Part shown: positions 57,381-64,000 of the stretch, piece by piece
Numbering within the stretch: position 1 is the stretch's first letter
Layout of the letters: every line of letters starts with the position of its first letter
NCBI GenBank assembly: GCA_041583495.1
Contig: JBFHFS010000006.1
Location: forward strand, 62,001-126,000
Source of the DNA: JBFHFS01 sp041583495
GTDB lineage: Bacteria; Bacteroidota; Bacteroidia; Bacteroidales; Marinilabiliaceae
DNA: 64,000 nt
Direction: 5' to 3'
Translations under genes and position numbers: made by a program
The notes under the pieces: model-generated
What the model was told of the DNA's origin: nothing
The model's database searches: none
The model's input: only the letters and a program-made list of their open reading frames with translations

Positions 57381-58592
57381 ATGGAATTAAAAACATTTTT
57401 TTGGGGGAGTTTGCTGGGAACGCTTGCTGTTAGCTGCAATTCCTCAGGTGATTATGTGGTCGATAACAGTGGGTCTGAGCTGTCACGAACCGATTTGGCT
57501 GTGGTAATCTCCAGGGCCGATGTTAATGAATACCTGGCTGTTCCGGAAGGGAACCAATATGTGGTAGCCCTCGACGATAAGGGCGAGGTTTTGCCCTCTC
57601 AAAACGATGATCTGGATGGGGATGGCCAGTGGGATGAGTTGGCTTTTTTGGTTGATGTAGAGGGTGAATCCCAAAAGAGGATTCATTTTGAGTTGCGTTC
57701 ATCCGCAGAGATGCCTCTCTTTCCCAGACGAACCAATATTCGGTTTGGGTATCAGGGGGAACCCTTTGCTGAAGTGGTTTCCGCCGAAAGGTTAAAGACT
57801 TCAGACAGCCCAAGCAGTTCAGCTGCCTGGCAGATGGAGGGTCCCACCTGGGAAAATGATGTGGTGGGCTTTAGAAATTATTATGACGCCCGAAATGGGA
57901 TGGATATCTATGGGAAGCGAACCCAGGAAATGGTGTTGGACTCGGTGGGTATTCGTGGTCAGAACTACCACGAATTGGATGACTGGGGCATGGATATTCT
58001 GCATGCCGGAAACTCCCTGGGGGCCGGTGCTATTGCGATACGTGTGGGGGATCGTACCACCCGGGTAGGAATCATGCAACGAGGCACCTATCGTTTTGTC
58101 ACCGAAGGTCCCGTGCGGGCCATCTTTGAATTGGGCTTTGAGGGGGTTGAAGTGGCTGATCGTCGCTACAATCTGCGTCATGAAATTTCTATTTATGCCG
58201 GCGACCACTTCTACCGGAGTCGGGTGTGGGTCGACGGATTGAAAGGGGATGAAGAACTGGTGGCCGGGATTGTAAACATCCATCAGAAAGAGTCTTTTCA
58301 GGTAGATGTTCCCGGATTTAACATTGTGGGCTCACACGGGCCTCAGGCCTTTTTGGGCGAAAATCTGGGAATGGCGCTTCTGGTGCCCGAGGATGAGTTC
58401 GTGGGGTCCTGGAAAGCTCCCGATACGGGTGACGGGATTGTGGAAACTCATCTGGTTAGCATGAAGCTCTCCAACAGGAAACCTACTGATTTCTGCTTTT
58501 TTGTTGGATGGGAGTACCAGGATAAGGGATTTGCCCGGTTGGATTATTTTAAGGAAATGGTTGCTAAGGCAACTCTTCGGCTCAAGAAATAA
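57381..58592 (+). CDS. DUF4861-family lipoprotein
   Basis: 403 residues from ATG 57381 (a GTG at 57357 would add 8 residues). Lipoprotein signal LLGTLAVSC. The family is recognised from the QNDDLDGDGQWDELAFLVDVE and NYYDARNGMDIYGKR segments; such proteins are common in Bacteroidota loci for pectin, alginate and other uronate glycans. Beta-rich throughout, no catalytic signature I can name. Context suggests a role with the upstream GH105-propeller enzyme. Confidence 0.75.
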   Translation: MELKTFFWGSLLGTLAVSCNSSGDYVVDNSGSELSRTDLAVVISRADVNEYLAVPEGNQYVVALDDKGEVLPSQNDDLDGDGQWDELAFLVDVEGESQKRIHFELRSSAEMPLFPRRTNIRFGYQGEPFAEVVSAERLKTSDSPSSSAAWQMEGPTWENDVVGFRNYYDARNGMDIYGKRTQEMVLDSVGIRGQNYHELDDWGMDILHAGNSLGAGAIAIRVGDRTTRVGIMQRGTYRFVTEGPVRAIFELGFEGVEVADRRYNLRHEISIYAGDHFYRSRVWVDGLKGDEELVAGIVNIHQKESFQVDVPGFNIVGSHGPQAFLGENLGMALLVPEDEFVGSWKAPDTGDGIVETHLVSMKLSNRKPTDFCFFVGWEYQDKGFARLDYFKEMVAKATLRLKK

Positions 58593-58636
58593 TAACCTAA
58601 TTCCAGGTTCGTCATTTGGGGAAAAGAAAAAGCCCA

Positions 58637-58740
58637 AATAGCCGGGAAAGGAAGGGGATAGAGGCGAGAGATTAGAGGAAAGAGGTTAGAGGGAAGGGAA
58701 TAGAGGGAAGAGGCTAGAATTTAGAAGTTGGAGGTTGGGG
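58637..58740 (+). repeat. Purine-rich imperfect tandem repeat
   Basis: About 100 bp almost without C, built of variants of TTAGAGGAAAGAGG and TAGAGGGAAGAGG (spacing near 14-15). One strand is nearly all A and G. Confidence 0.65.
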
Positions 58741-58864
58741 GTTTGGATGGTAAAGGAGTGAATTGCTGGAAATTAATACAGTGTTAAAGAATGTTTTGAG
58801 GCGGAGTTTTTCGGCGCTTGCGGTTTTTTTTGCTTGATTCTAACGACTGATTCAGAAAAAGTAT

Positions 58865-58903
58865 AAGGGGGCAGATATCAGATTGACCTGATTCTGCCCC
58901 CTT
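58865..58903. terminator. Bidirectional-type stem-loop between convergent genes
   Basis: AAGGGGGCAGA (58865-58875) pairs perfectly with TCTGCCCCCTT (58893-58903), an 11-bp stem. T-rich DNA follows on the plus strand. Suits termination of the DUF4861 gene and the FadL-type gene. Confidence 0.6.
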
Positions 58904-58948
58904 TCATTATTGACTTTTTCTATAATGGCCTTATTTATTACCCTCTGG

Positions 58949-60268
58949 TTATTTGGTGAAGGTGTAGCTGATGCCTATCATTATTAAATCGGTGGACATG
59001 TCATAGGCGACTTCACTGCCGGGGATGGCGCCATAAGGTGGGTAAGTAGAGGCGAACATGGGGTTAAGCAATTGCCCTGAAGTTTTTCCTCCGCTGGATC
59101 CGTGATGGTACATGGCATCAAAATTAATTTTAGCGCTTGCCTTAAAGGTTAGTCCAAATTGGAAGGCATTTTTAATGATGGCCGTGGCCGGTACATTATA
59201 GAAGGCTACCTCATCGCTTATGGGGTTGGAGCTGTACGTGTAACCCGCCCGCAGAGGCAATTTGTTGATTCCTTTGTACTGAATCCCTGCCGATAGAATG
59301 GTGATGTTTTCCCAGCCAAATCCTGCCACTGAGGCCGTTTGGGTCCAGCCGGTGGTCGAAAAACCGTCGGTATTCTCGTAATCGACCATTCTGTAATCAA
59401 GAGCCAGATCAAAATCAGCTGCTGAGTAGCCTAACCCCAGTGATAGTATGGCCGGATAATCCATGTTAAATTGGCTGGTGCCGGTGGAAGCATCGAGATA
59501 GGTGTTTTCGAATTCAAAATCGCTAAAATATTGGGTGGTTTTATACGAGGCGCCCGCCTTAAATCCCGTCCCGCTGTCGAAAAACAACCCAAACTGGCCC
59601 CCAAAACCGGTAGCTGTGGCTTTATTGGTGTTTGGATACCCAACTCCGGGAACCATCGAGGGATTGGCTGTAGGGTTGGGCATTAATTCCAGAGATGCAT
59701 AATTAAAGGTGGGCTCTATCCCAAATGAAAGCTTATCCGACAACTCATAAGCCCAGGTAAATCCTACCTGTAACAACATATAGTCGGATTCGATCCTGCC
59801 AAAGCCGCCCGCGCTTTGGGGCATATTTATGGGGTTGGATTGGCTCTCGGGGAAGGTCACCCCGAAGCCGCTAATGCCAAAGGCCGAAGCACCAAAGGTG
59901 TGCCTGCTGTCTGCTTTTCCCCAGACCATGGACAGAGCAGGCATGGGTGAAACACCCCGGTCATCTTTTGTGGTTCCGCTGTAGAAATTTCCTGTAGGAC
60001 TACCCATTTCATCGAATTCCGGAACCGTAGAACTTAATTCCGGAGAGGAGAAGAACATCCCAATGTCGAATTTTATGGTTTGTTCGTTAAACGCCGAGAT
60101 GGAAGCCGGATTCCATTGAAGTGCTCCTGAAATGTCAAGTGGTTGAGCGGTGGCAGCCCCCCCCATCGACATGTTTACCGCACCAACTCCCTGCATAATA
60201 TGCCCTGCCTGGGGAAAGGCCGTGGTCGAAAGAAGGGCGATGCAAAAAAACAGAAATAACTTTTTCAT
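58949..60268 (-). CDS. OmpP1/FadL-type outer-membrane protein
   Basis: 439 residues with signal peptide (FLFFCIALLSTTAFPQAG). The N-terminus after cleavage (HIMQGVGAVNMSMGGAATAQ and ALQWNPASIS) is the plug of FadL-type transporters, followed by many amphipathic beta strands ending in YTFTK, the usual C-terminal aromatic/lysine end. FadL proteins carry hydrophobic molecules such as long-chain fatty acids across the outer membrane. It lies in a separate transcription unit and probably has no link to the glycan locus. Confidence 0.88.
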   Translation of the reverse strand: MKKLFLFFCIALLSTTAFPQAGHIMQGVGAVNMSMGGAATAQPLDISGALQWNPASISAFNEQTIKFDIGMFFSSPELSSTVPEFDEMGSPTGNFYSGTTKDDRGVSPMPALSMVWGKADSRHTFGASAFGISGFGVTFPESQSNPINMPQSAGGFGRIESDYMLLQVGFTWAYELSDKLSFGIEPTFNYASLELMPNPTANPSMVPGVGYPNTNKATATGFGGQFGLFFDSGTGFKAGASYKTTQYFSDFEFENTYLDASTGTSQFNMDYPAILSLGLGYSAADFDLALDYRMVDYENTDGFSTTGWTQTASVAGFGWENITILSAGIQYKGINKLPLRAGYTYSSNPISDEVAFYNVPATAIIKNAFQFGLTFKASAKINFDAMYHHGSSGGKTSGQLLNPMFASTYPPYGAIPGSEVAYDMSTDLIMIGISYTFTK

Positions 60269-60715
60269 AGCTTGGTTTCCTTTAATTGAAAGAATGTAAA
60301 TATATAGATACCAAGTTAAGGCTAATTGTTAAATAAGGAAAGGAAAAGATTAAAAATGTTGGCTGATTTTTTGTTCCAAAACATTTGTGTGCGGGAAAAA
60401 TTTTGGTTTATGCTTTAAGGTGTTGATTTTCCATTGGTTAGTTGGCTTGTAGAAATAGCTTGGTTTTCCGGGGAAAGGGTCGTTAGAAAAGGATTTGAAT
60501 TTTTTGACGCTTCTCTGGCCCAACGGTGTTTTAATATAATTGAATTCTGTTTTGCCCGGTATTGTTACAACCAGGTTTTGCTCATTGGCTTCTCTAAACG
60601 CAAAATTTTGGGTTACTTATTTTAGCTGCTCCAAAAAAAGTAAAAGCCCTTGCGGCTCTGTCACATATAAAGAAGAAACCTTTGTTACCGGACCATATGG
60701 ATTCCAAAATAGAAT
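60269..60715. other. Intergenic region upstream of the FadL-type gene
   Basis: AT-rich, holding the upstream region of the FadL-type gene on the minus strand. A 63-codon frame at 60434-60625 has no recognisable features. I see no RNA gene. Confidence 0.45.
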
Positions 60716-60747
60716 AAAAAAACCCGGGGGAAGCCCGGGTTTTTTTA
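60716..60747 (-). terminator. Rho-independent terminator of the FKBP gene
   Basis: CCCGGG (60723-60728), loop GGAAG, CCCGGG (60734-60739), flanked by A and T runs on both sides, extending the stem and giving a U-tract on either strand. It starts 20 bp past the stop codon of the minus-strand isomerase gene. Confidence 0.85.
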
Positions 60748-60766
60748 TTTGGTGAAGCAATTGTTG

Positions 60767-61576
60767 TTATTTCACAATGTCAATCAATTCCACATCAAAG
60801 ATAAGGGTTTCATTGGGACCGATATCATTTCCCTGGCCTCTAGAGCCATAGGCCAAATCAGAGGGGATATACAGTTTCCATTTCGAACCTGTAGGCATCA
60901 GCTGAAGCGCTTCCTGCCAGCCTTTGATAACCCCATTCACTCTAAATTTGGCGGTATCGCCGCGCTCCACGGAGCTGTCGAATACAGTGCCATTCAGAAG
61001 GGTTCCGTGATAGGTAACTTTGACCTGATCGGTCGCTGCTGGTTTGGCTCCATTACCCTCTTTTAAAATTTCGTATTGAAGGCCGCTTTCCAGAGTGGTT
61101 ACATTCTCTTTTTGCCCATTTACTTTTAAAAATGCTTGTCCTTTTTCCAGATTCTGTAGCCCTGTTTCCTTTGCCTCAGCTTCTTTTTTGGTTCTTGTTG
61201 CCTCAAACGCCTGACGAAGGAAGGCATCTGCCGTCATTTCGGTAAAATGAGATTTGCCATAAGCCAGTTCGTTGAAAAAACCTTTTTTAAAGAGGTCGAT
61301 ATTGAGGGTGTCGAACTGGTTTTTTCTAAAGTCGACATATCTCTCCTGAAGGGCTGCCTTTGAAAAGGCTTTGGCAACCAGCTTATAGTCGATGGTGTCG
61401 AAAGGGCTCTCAGCCACTTTCTTTTTCCAGGTTAATGCTTCAAAATAGCCTAATGCATAACTTACACTGTCGATTTGAGAATTCATTTCGGCTTTGCCGG
61501 TATTGGGGACCTTGTTACATCCGGCAACTAAAAAAAGTGCCACGGCCATTGCCGCGATAAAATAGTTCTTTTTCAT
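60767..61576 (-). CDS. FKBP-type peptidyl-prolyl isomerase lipoprotein
   Basis: 269 residues from ATG 61576 (an in-frame start at 61606 is less likely). Signal VALFLVAGC makes it a lipoprotein. An N-terminal dimerisation region (DSVSYALGYFEAL) is followed by a FKBP domain: VKVTYHGTLLNGTVFDSS, GVIKGWQEALQLMPTGSKWKLYIPSDLAYG, NETLIFDVELIDI. Folding helper in the periplasm or at the outer membrane. Confidence 0.95.
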   Translation of the reverse strand: MKKNYFIAAMAVALFLVAGCNKVPNTGKAEMNSQIDSVSYALGYFEALTWKKKVAESPFDTIDYKLVAKAFSKAALQERYVDFRKNQFDTLNIDLFKKGFFNELAYGKSHFTEMTADAFLRQAFEATRTKKEAEAKETGLQNLEKGQAFLKVNGQKENVTTLESGLQYEILKEGNGAKPAATDQVKVTYHGTLLNGTVFDSSVERGDTAKFRVNGVIKGWQEALQLMPTGSKWKLYIPSDLAYGSRGQGNDIGPNETLIFDVELIDIVK

Positions 61577-61692
61577 AAAGGTTGATGAAAGTTTAGTATA
61601 AAACATCTGTAAAAAAAATTGTTTGTCTCTTTGCGGGGGAAAGGTACAAAAAAGCGATAAAATATTGGTGCTATCTTAAATAACTCGAACAC

Positions 61693-62367
61693 TTAAATTT
61701 TTGTGGCCCTTATTATTTCTCTTTTTCCTGGCGGGCCCGGGATTTTTTCGATGGTAAACCCGGCACTCTTCAGAGCTCTCTTTACTGTTCCTTTTACGCT
61801 GTAAGTGGTGAGTATTCCTCCCGGCCGCATGGCTTTCCCAAGCTTCTCAAATACCGCGGGGGTCCATAATTCAGGCTGTTTGTCCGGGCCAAAAGCATCA
61901 AAATAGATGAGGTCGAATAGTGAATCGGGACGGTAAGTCAACAGGTCTTGTTCCATCTTCAATAACTCAAAATGAGGTGTGATGGCGCGGGGTGTGTCCC
62001 ACCTGGCCTGATGCATGAGGTTGAAAAAGGTTTGTGCGTCGGGATGTTTAAGGCGTTGGGGATAATTTATTTTTGAAACCATCTGGGGTGATAACGGATA
62101 GCGTTCCAGGGTGTGGTAAACAATCTCTTTATCGGGCGCCTCAAGGAGCGTGAGAAGTGCATTTAATCCGGTTCCAAAGCCAACCTCCAAAATTCTTATT
62201 GCTTTGCCCGGAAGGTGCTTAAGACCTGCGTTAATGAAAATATGCATCGATTCTTGTAAGGCACCATGTGTGGAGTGATAATGTTCATCTATATCGGGTC
62301 TGTAAAAGGTGGTTGAGCCATCATCGGATATCTTAACTTCAATTATAGGGCCTTGTGTTGGGTTCAT
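61693..62367 (-). CDS. mnmD: MnmD-type tRNA 5-aminomethyl-2-thiouridine methyltransferase
   Basis: 224 residues, equivalent to the methyltransferase half of MnmC without the oxidase half. Motifs: STHGALQESMHIFINAGL, the SAM site ILEVGFGTGLNAL, IYFDAFGPDKQPELWT and GGILTTYSVKGTVKRAL. Methylates the wobble uridine side chain in certain tRNAs. Divergent from dinB across 173 bp. Confidence 0.88.
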   Translation of the reverse strand: MNPTQGPIIEVKISDDGSTTFYRPDIDEHYHSTHGALQESMHIFINAGLKHLPGKAIRILEVGFGTGLNALLTLLEAPDKEIVYHTLERYPLSPQMVSKINYPQRLKHPDAQTFFNLMHQARWDTPRAITPHFELLKMEQDLLTYRPDSLFDLIYFDAFGPDKQPELWTPAVFEKLGKAMRPGGILTTYSVKGTVKRALKSAGFTIEKIPGPPGKREIIRATKI

Positions 62368-62396
62368 TTTGTTGTTTTTTTGCCTGATATTAAGGG

Positions 62397-62462
62397 TTCA
62401 GGGCGTCCACCAGCTAACGGGTGTGCTTCCCTGAATTGACCAACTCACCATAGGATATGGTG
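62397..62462. other. Two stem-loops between mnmD and dinB
   Basis: TTCAGGG (62397-62403) can pair with CCCTGAA (62429-62435), and CACCAT (62446-62451) with ATGGTG (62457-62462). They could be operator or mRNA leader structures in the divergent promoter region. No consensus recognised. Confidence 0.35.
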
Positions 62463-62540
62463 GATAAGAGGTTCTGCGCCTTTTTTAATAAACAAAAATA
62501 TTTGCGTCTAAAATTAAAGTAAATCTGCTAAACTTGCAGA

Positions 62541-63608
62541 ATGGTGCGAAAAATCATCCACATCGATATGGACGCTTTTTTTGCTTCTATCGAGCAACGC
62601 GACCATCCGGAGCTAAAGGGTAAGCCTGTGGCGGTGGGGCGGGGAAGCACCCGCGGGGTGGTGGCGGCTGCCAGTTATGAAGCCCGAAAGTTTGGGGTGC
62701 ATTCGGCTATGCCTTCGGTGGTGGCTGCGCGCAAATGCCCCGATCTGATCTTTATGCCCCCCCGGTTCGAGGTTTATAAGAGTGTCTCCGCTTCGGTGAT
62801 GAACCTCTTTCGCGAATATACCGATCTGGTAGAACCCTTGTCGATTGATGAGGCCTTTCTGGATGTGACCTCCAACAAAAAAGGGATGCCCTCGGCTACC
62901 CTGATTGCCCGCGAAATCAAATCACGAATATTTGAAATGACTGGATTGAGAGCCTCTGCCGGAATCAGTATCAACAAGTTTTTGGCCAAGATTGCCTCCG
63001 ATCAGCGCAAACCGGATGGGTTGTTTGTGATTAAACCAAACGAAGTGATGTCGTTCATTGAAACACTGCCGGTGGCCAAATTCTATGGGGTAGGTCCCCG
63101 CACCGCTGAGAAAATGCATGAGCTGGGCCTGTTTTTTGGTAAAGATCTTCAACTGGCCGATCCTCAGCTGTTGATTCGTCATTTTGGGAAAGCCGGCCAC
63201 TTTTTTTATCAGGTGGCACAGGGTGTTGATAACCGGCCGGTGATGCCTCACCGGGTGCGTAAATCGGTGGGCATCGAGAGTACCTTTCTGGAAGATTTGG
63301 CAGACTTGGATCAGATGTTGGAGGCCCTTTCCGAATTGGAAGAGGGGCTGTGGAAAAGAATCCTCCGACATGGGCGGTTCGGAAAAACACTCACCCTTAA
63401 GGTCAAATACAGCGACTTTGAGCAGATTACCCGGTCGCAATCGTTTTTACAGCCCATAACCCTTCGGCCTGAAATACATCGGGTGGCCGCCGATCTGCTG
63501 CGTTTGGCCAATCCTCAAAAGAGGGTGCGTCTGCTGGGAATTACCCTCTCTAATTTTGAGGAGGAAGCCAACGCCGACCCCCTCCAATTGACCATCGATT
63601 TTGATTAA
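62541..63608 (+). CDS. dinB: DNA polymerase IV (Y-family translesion polymerase)
   Basis: 355 residues, full length. Motifs: IHIDMDAFFASIEQRDHPEL, VVAAASYEARKFGVHSAMP, the catalytic LSIDEAFLDVT, and GISINKFLAKIASD. The C-terminus (PLQLTIDFD) may contain the sliding-clamp binding motif. Error-prone bypass of damaged DNA in the cytoplasm. No LexA-like box was identified upstream. Confidence 0.97.
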   Translation: MVRKIIHIDMDAFFASIEQRDHPELKGKPVAVGRGSTRGVVAAASYEARKFGVHSAMPSVVAARKCPDLIFMPPRFEVYKSVSASVMNLFREYTDLVEPLSIDEAFLDVTSNKKGMPSATLIAREIKSRIFEMTGLRASAGISINKFLAKIASDQRKPDGLFVIKPNEVMSFIETLPVAKFYGVGPRTAEKMHELGLFFGKDLQLADPQLLIRHFGKAGHFFYQVAQGVDNRPVMPHRVRKSVGIESTFLEDLADLDQMLEALSELEEGLWKRILRHGRFGKTLTLKVKYSDFEQITRSQSFLQPITLRPEIHRVAADLLRLANPQKRVRLLGITLSNFEEEANADPLQLTIDFD

Positions 63609-63943
63609 CCTCATTGAAATTGGTGGCCGCAGTTCCTGGTCGGGGACCAAACCTTTTTGGGGTCGATGGGCCTGAATCGGTCAATTTGAGTTAATTTTAC
63701 ATTTTATTGGTTGTGACAGCGGGCTATTTAATAGACTGGCCCGTAAAAATTCTCTATCGTAAGAAGAGCTGTAGTGCGATCGTTTATTGTAGGATAATTA
63801 ATTACGTTCTTTCTTTACTCGATCAAGGATTTTGTAACCAGGATTAAAGATGATGCATTAACTTGAAAAAATGTGGTTTCATCTTATTGATAATAAACAA
63901 TATATAAGTGATCATTGGTGTTTTGATTTGAATTGATATATTT
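63609..63943. other. Intergenic sequence after dinB
   Basis: 335 bp with no gene recognised; it may include the start of whatever lies to the right of the window. Confidence 0.4.
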
Positions 63944-63993
63944 ACCCCGAAGGGGTTTTACCCTGATTAACCGTGGGAGCAACCCACGGTTAA
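63944..63993 (+). repeat. REP-like element: paired hairpins
   Basis: ACCCCGAAGGGGT (63944-63956) is a short hairpin, and TTAACCGTGGG (63967-63977) pairs perfectly over 11 bp with CCCACGGTTAA (63983-63993) around the loop AGCAA. The combination resembles repeated extragenic palindromes often seen in Bacteroidota, commonly near REP-associated transposases; that family assignment is from memory. Confidence 0.6.
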
Positions 63994-64000
63994 GACATGA

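Larger units (their letters stand above)
58593..58948. other. 356-bp intergenic region between convergent genes
   Basis: Contains a purine-rich repetitive tract and a long stem-loop, listed separately; no gene is visible. Confidence 0.6.

Noticed and set aside
54784..58592. Ulvan-specific locus
   Set aside because: GH105 and a PL24/25-like propeller fit, but no sulfatase or xylosidase is visible, so the substrate is left open.
60434..60625. 63-codon frame between the FadL-type and FKBP genes
   Set aside because: No recognisable feature, AT-rich intergenic DNA.
1..64000. CRISPR array, prophage, intact insertion sequence, tRNA or rRNA
   Set aside because: Looked for regular repeats, transposase or phage motifs and cloverleaf-like segments and saw none.

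Overview
The window is chromosomal DNA from a Bacteroidota bacterium. Signs of this are a type IX secretion C-terminal sorting domain on the first protein, a BACON domain, many secreted lipoproteins ending their signal peptides at a Cys, promoters of the TTTG / TAnnTTTG kind, and Bacteroidota-type uronate genes. A member of the Marinilabiliales/Prolixibacteraceae-like environmental polysaccharide degraders is my guess, not a demonstrated placement.

Region 1 (1-38043, all plus strand) is a long block of secreted carbohydrate-active enzymes. It holds five paralogues of a GH99/GH71-like TIM-barrel family (four with a CBM9-like C-terminal domain), two GH127/DUF1680-type enzymes, a BACON-plus-beta-propeller GH43-like protein, an (alpha/alpha)6-barrel protein, a GH28-type beta-helix gene broken by one in-frame stop, a DUF5722-type clan GH-A protein, two GH106 and three GH78-type alpha-L-rhamnosidases, and an acetyl-esterase-like hydrolase. 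Two short relics of further rhamnosidase genes and a small S4 RNA-binding gene lie among them. No SusC/SusD pair, sulfatase or sigma/anti-sigma pair is present; the first gene runs off the left edge, so the locus continues upstream.

Region 2 (38083-51534, minus strand) looks like one operon of twelve genes transcribed from a promoter at about 51563-51594: uxaC, kdgK, kdgA, an SDR mannonate oxidoreductase, uxuA, a second PfkB kinase, a LarA-like nickel epimerase homologue, gnd, TRAP transporter dctP-dctQ-dctM and a LacI-type regulator. Region 3 (51878-58592, plus strand) is divergent: a second LacI-type regulator with an operator-like palindrome in its promoter, kduI, kduD, a GH105 domain fused to a BNR-type propeller, and a DUF4861 protein.

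Together, the secreted enzymes would strip rhamnose, arabinose-like sugars and uronates from a rhamnose- and uronate-rich glycan (pectic rhamnogalacturonan, a gum or an algal polysaccharide). Saturated uronates would go through UxaC-UxuB-UxuA, unsaturated ones through KduI-KduD, and both meet at 2-keto-3-deoxygluconate and KdgK/KdgA. The LarA-PfkB-Gnd trio suggests a possible extra branch from mannonate through gluconate into the pentose phosphate pathway.

Region 4 (58593-64000) is housekeeping: a FadL-type outer-membrane protein, an FKBP-type isomerase, an MnmD-type tRNA methyltransferase, DNA polymerase IV, and a REP-like pair of hairpins at the right edge. I saw no tRNA, rRNA, CRISPR array, intact transposase or phage gene.
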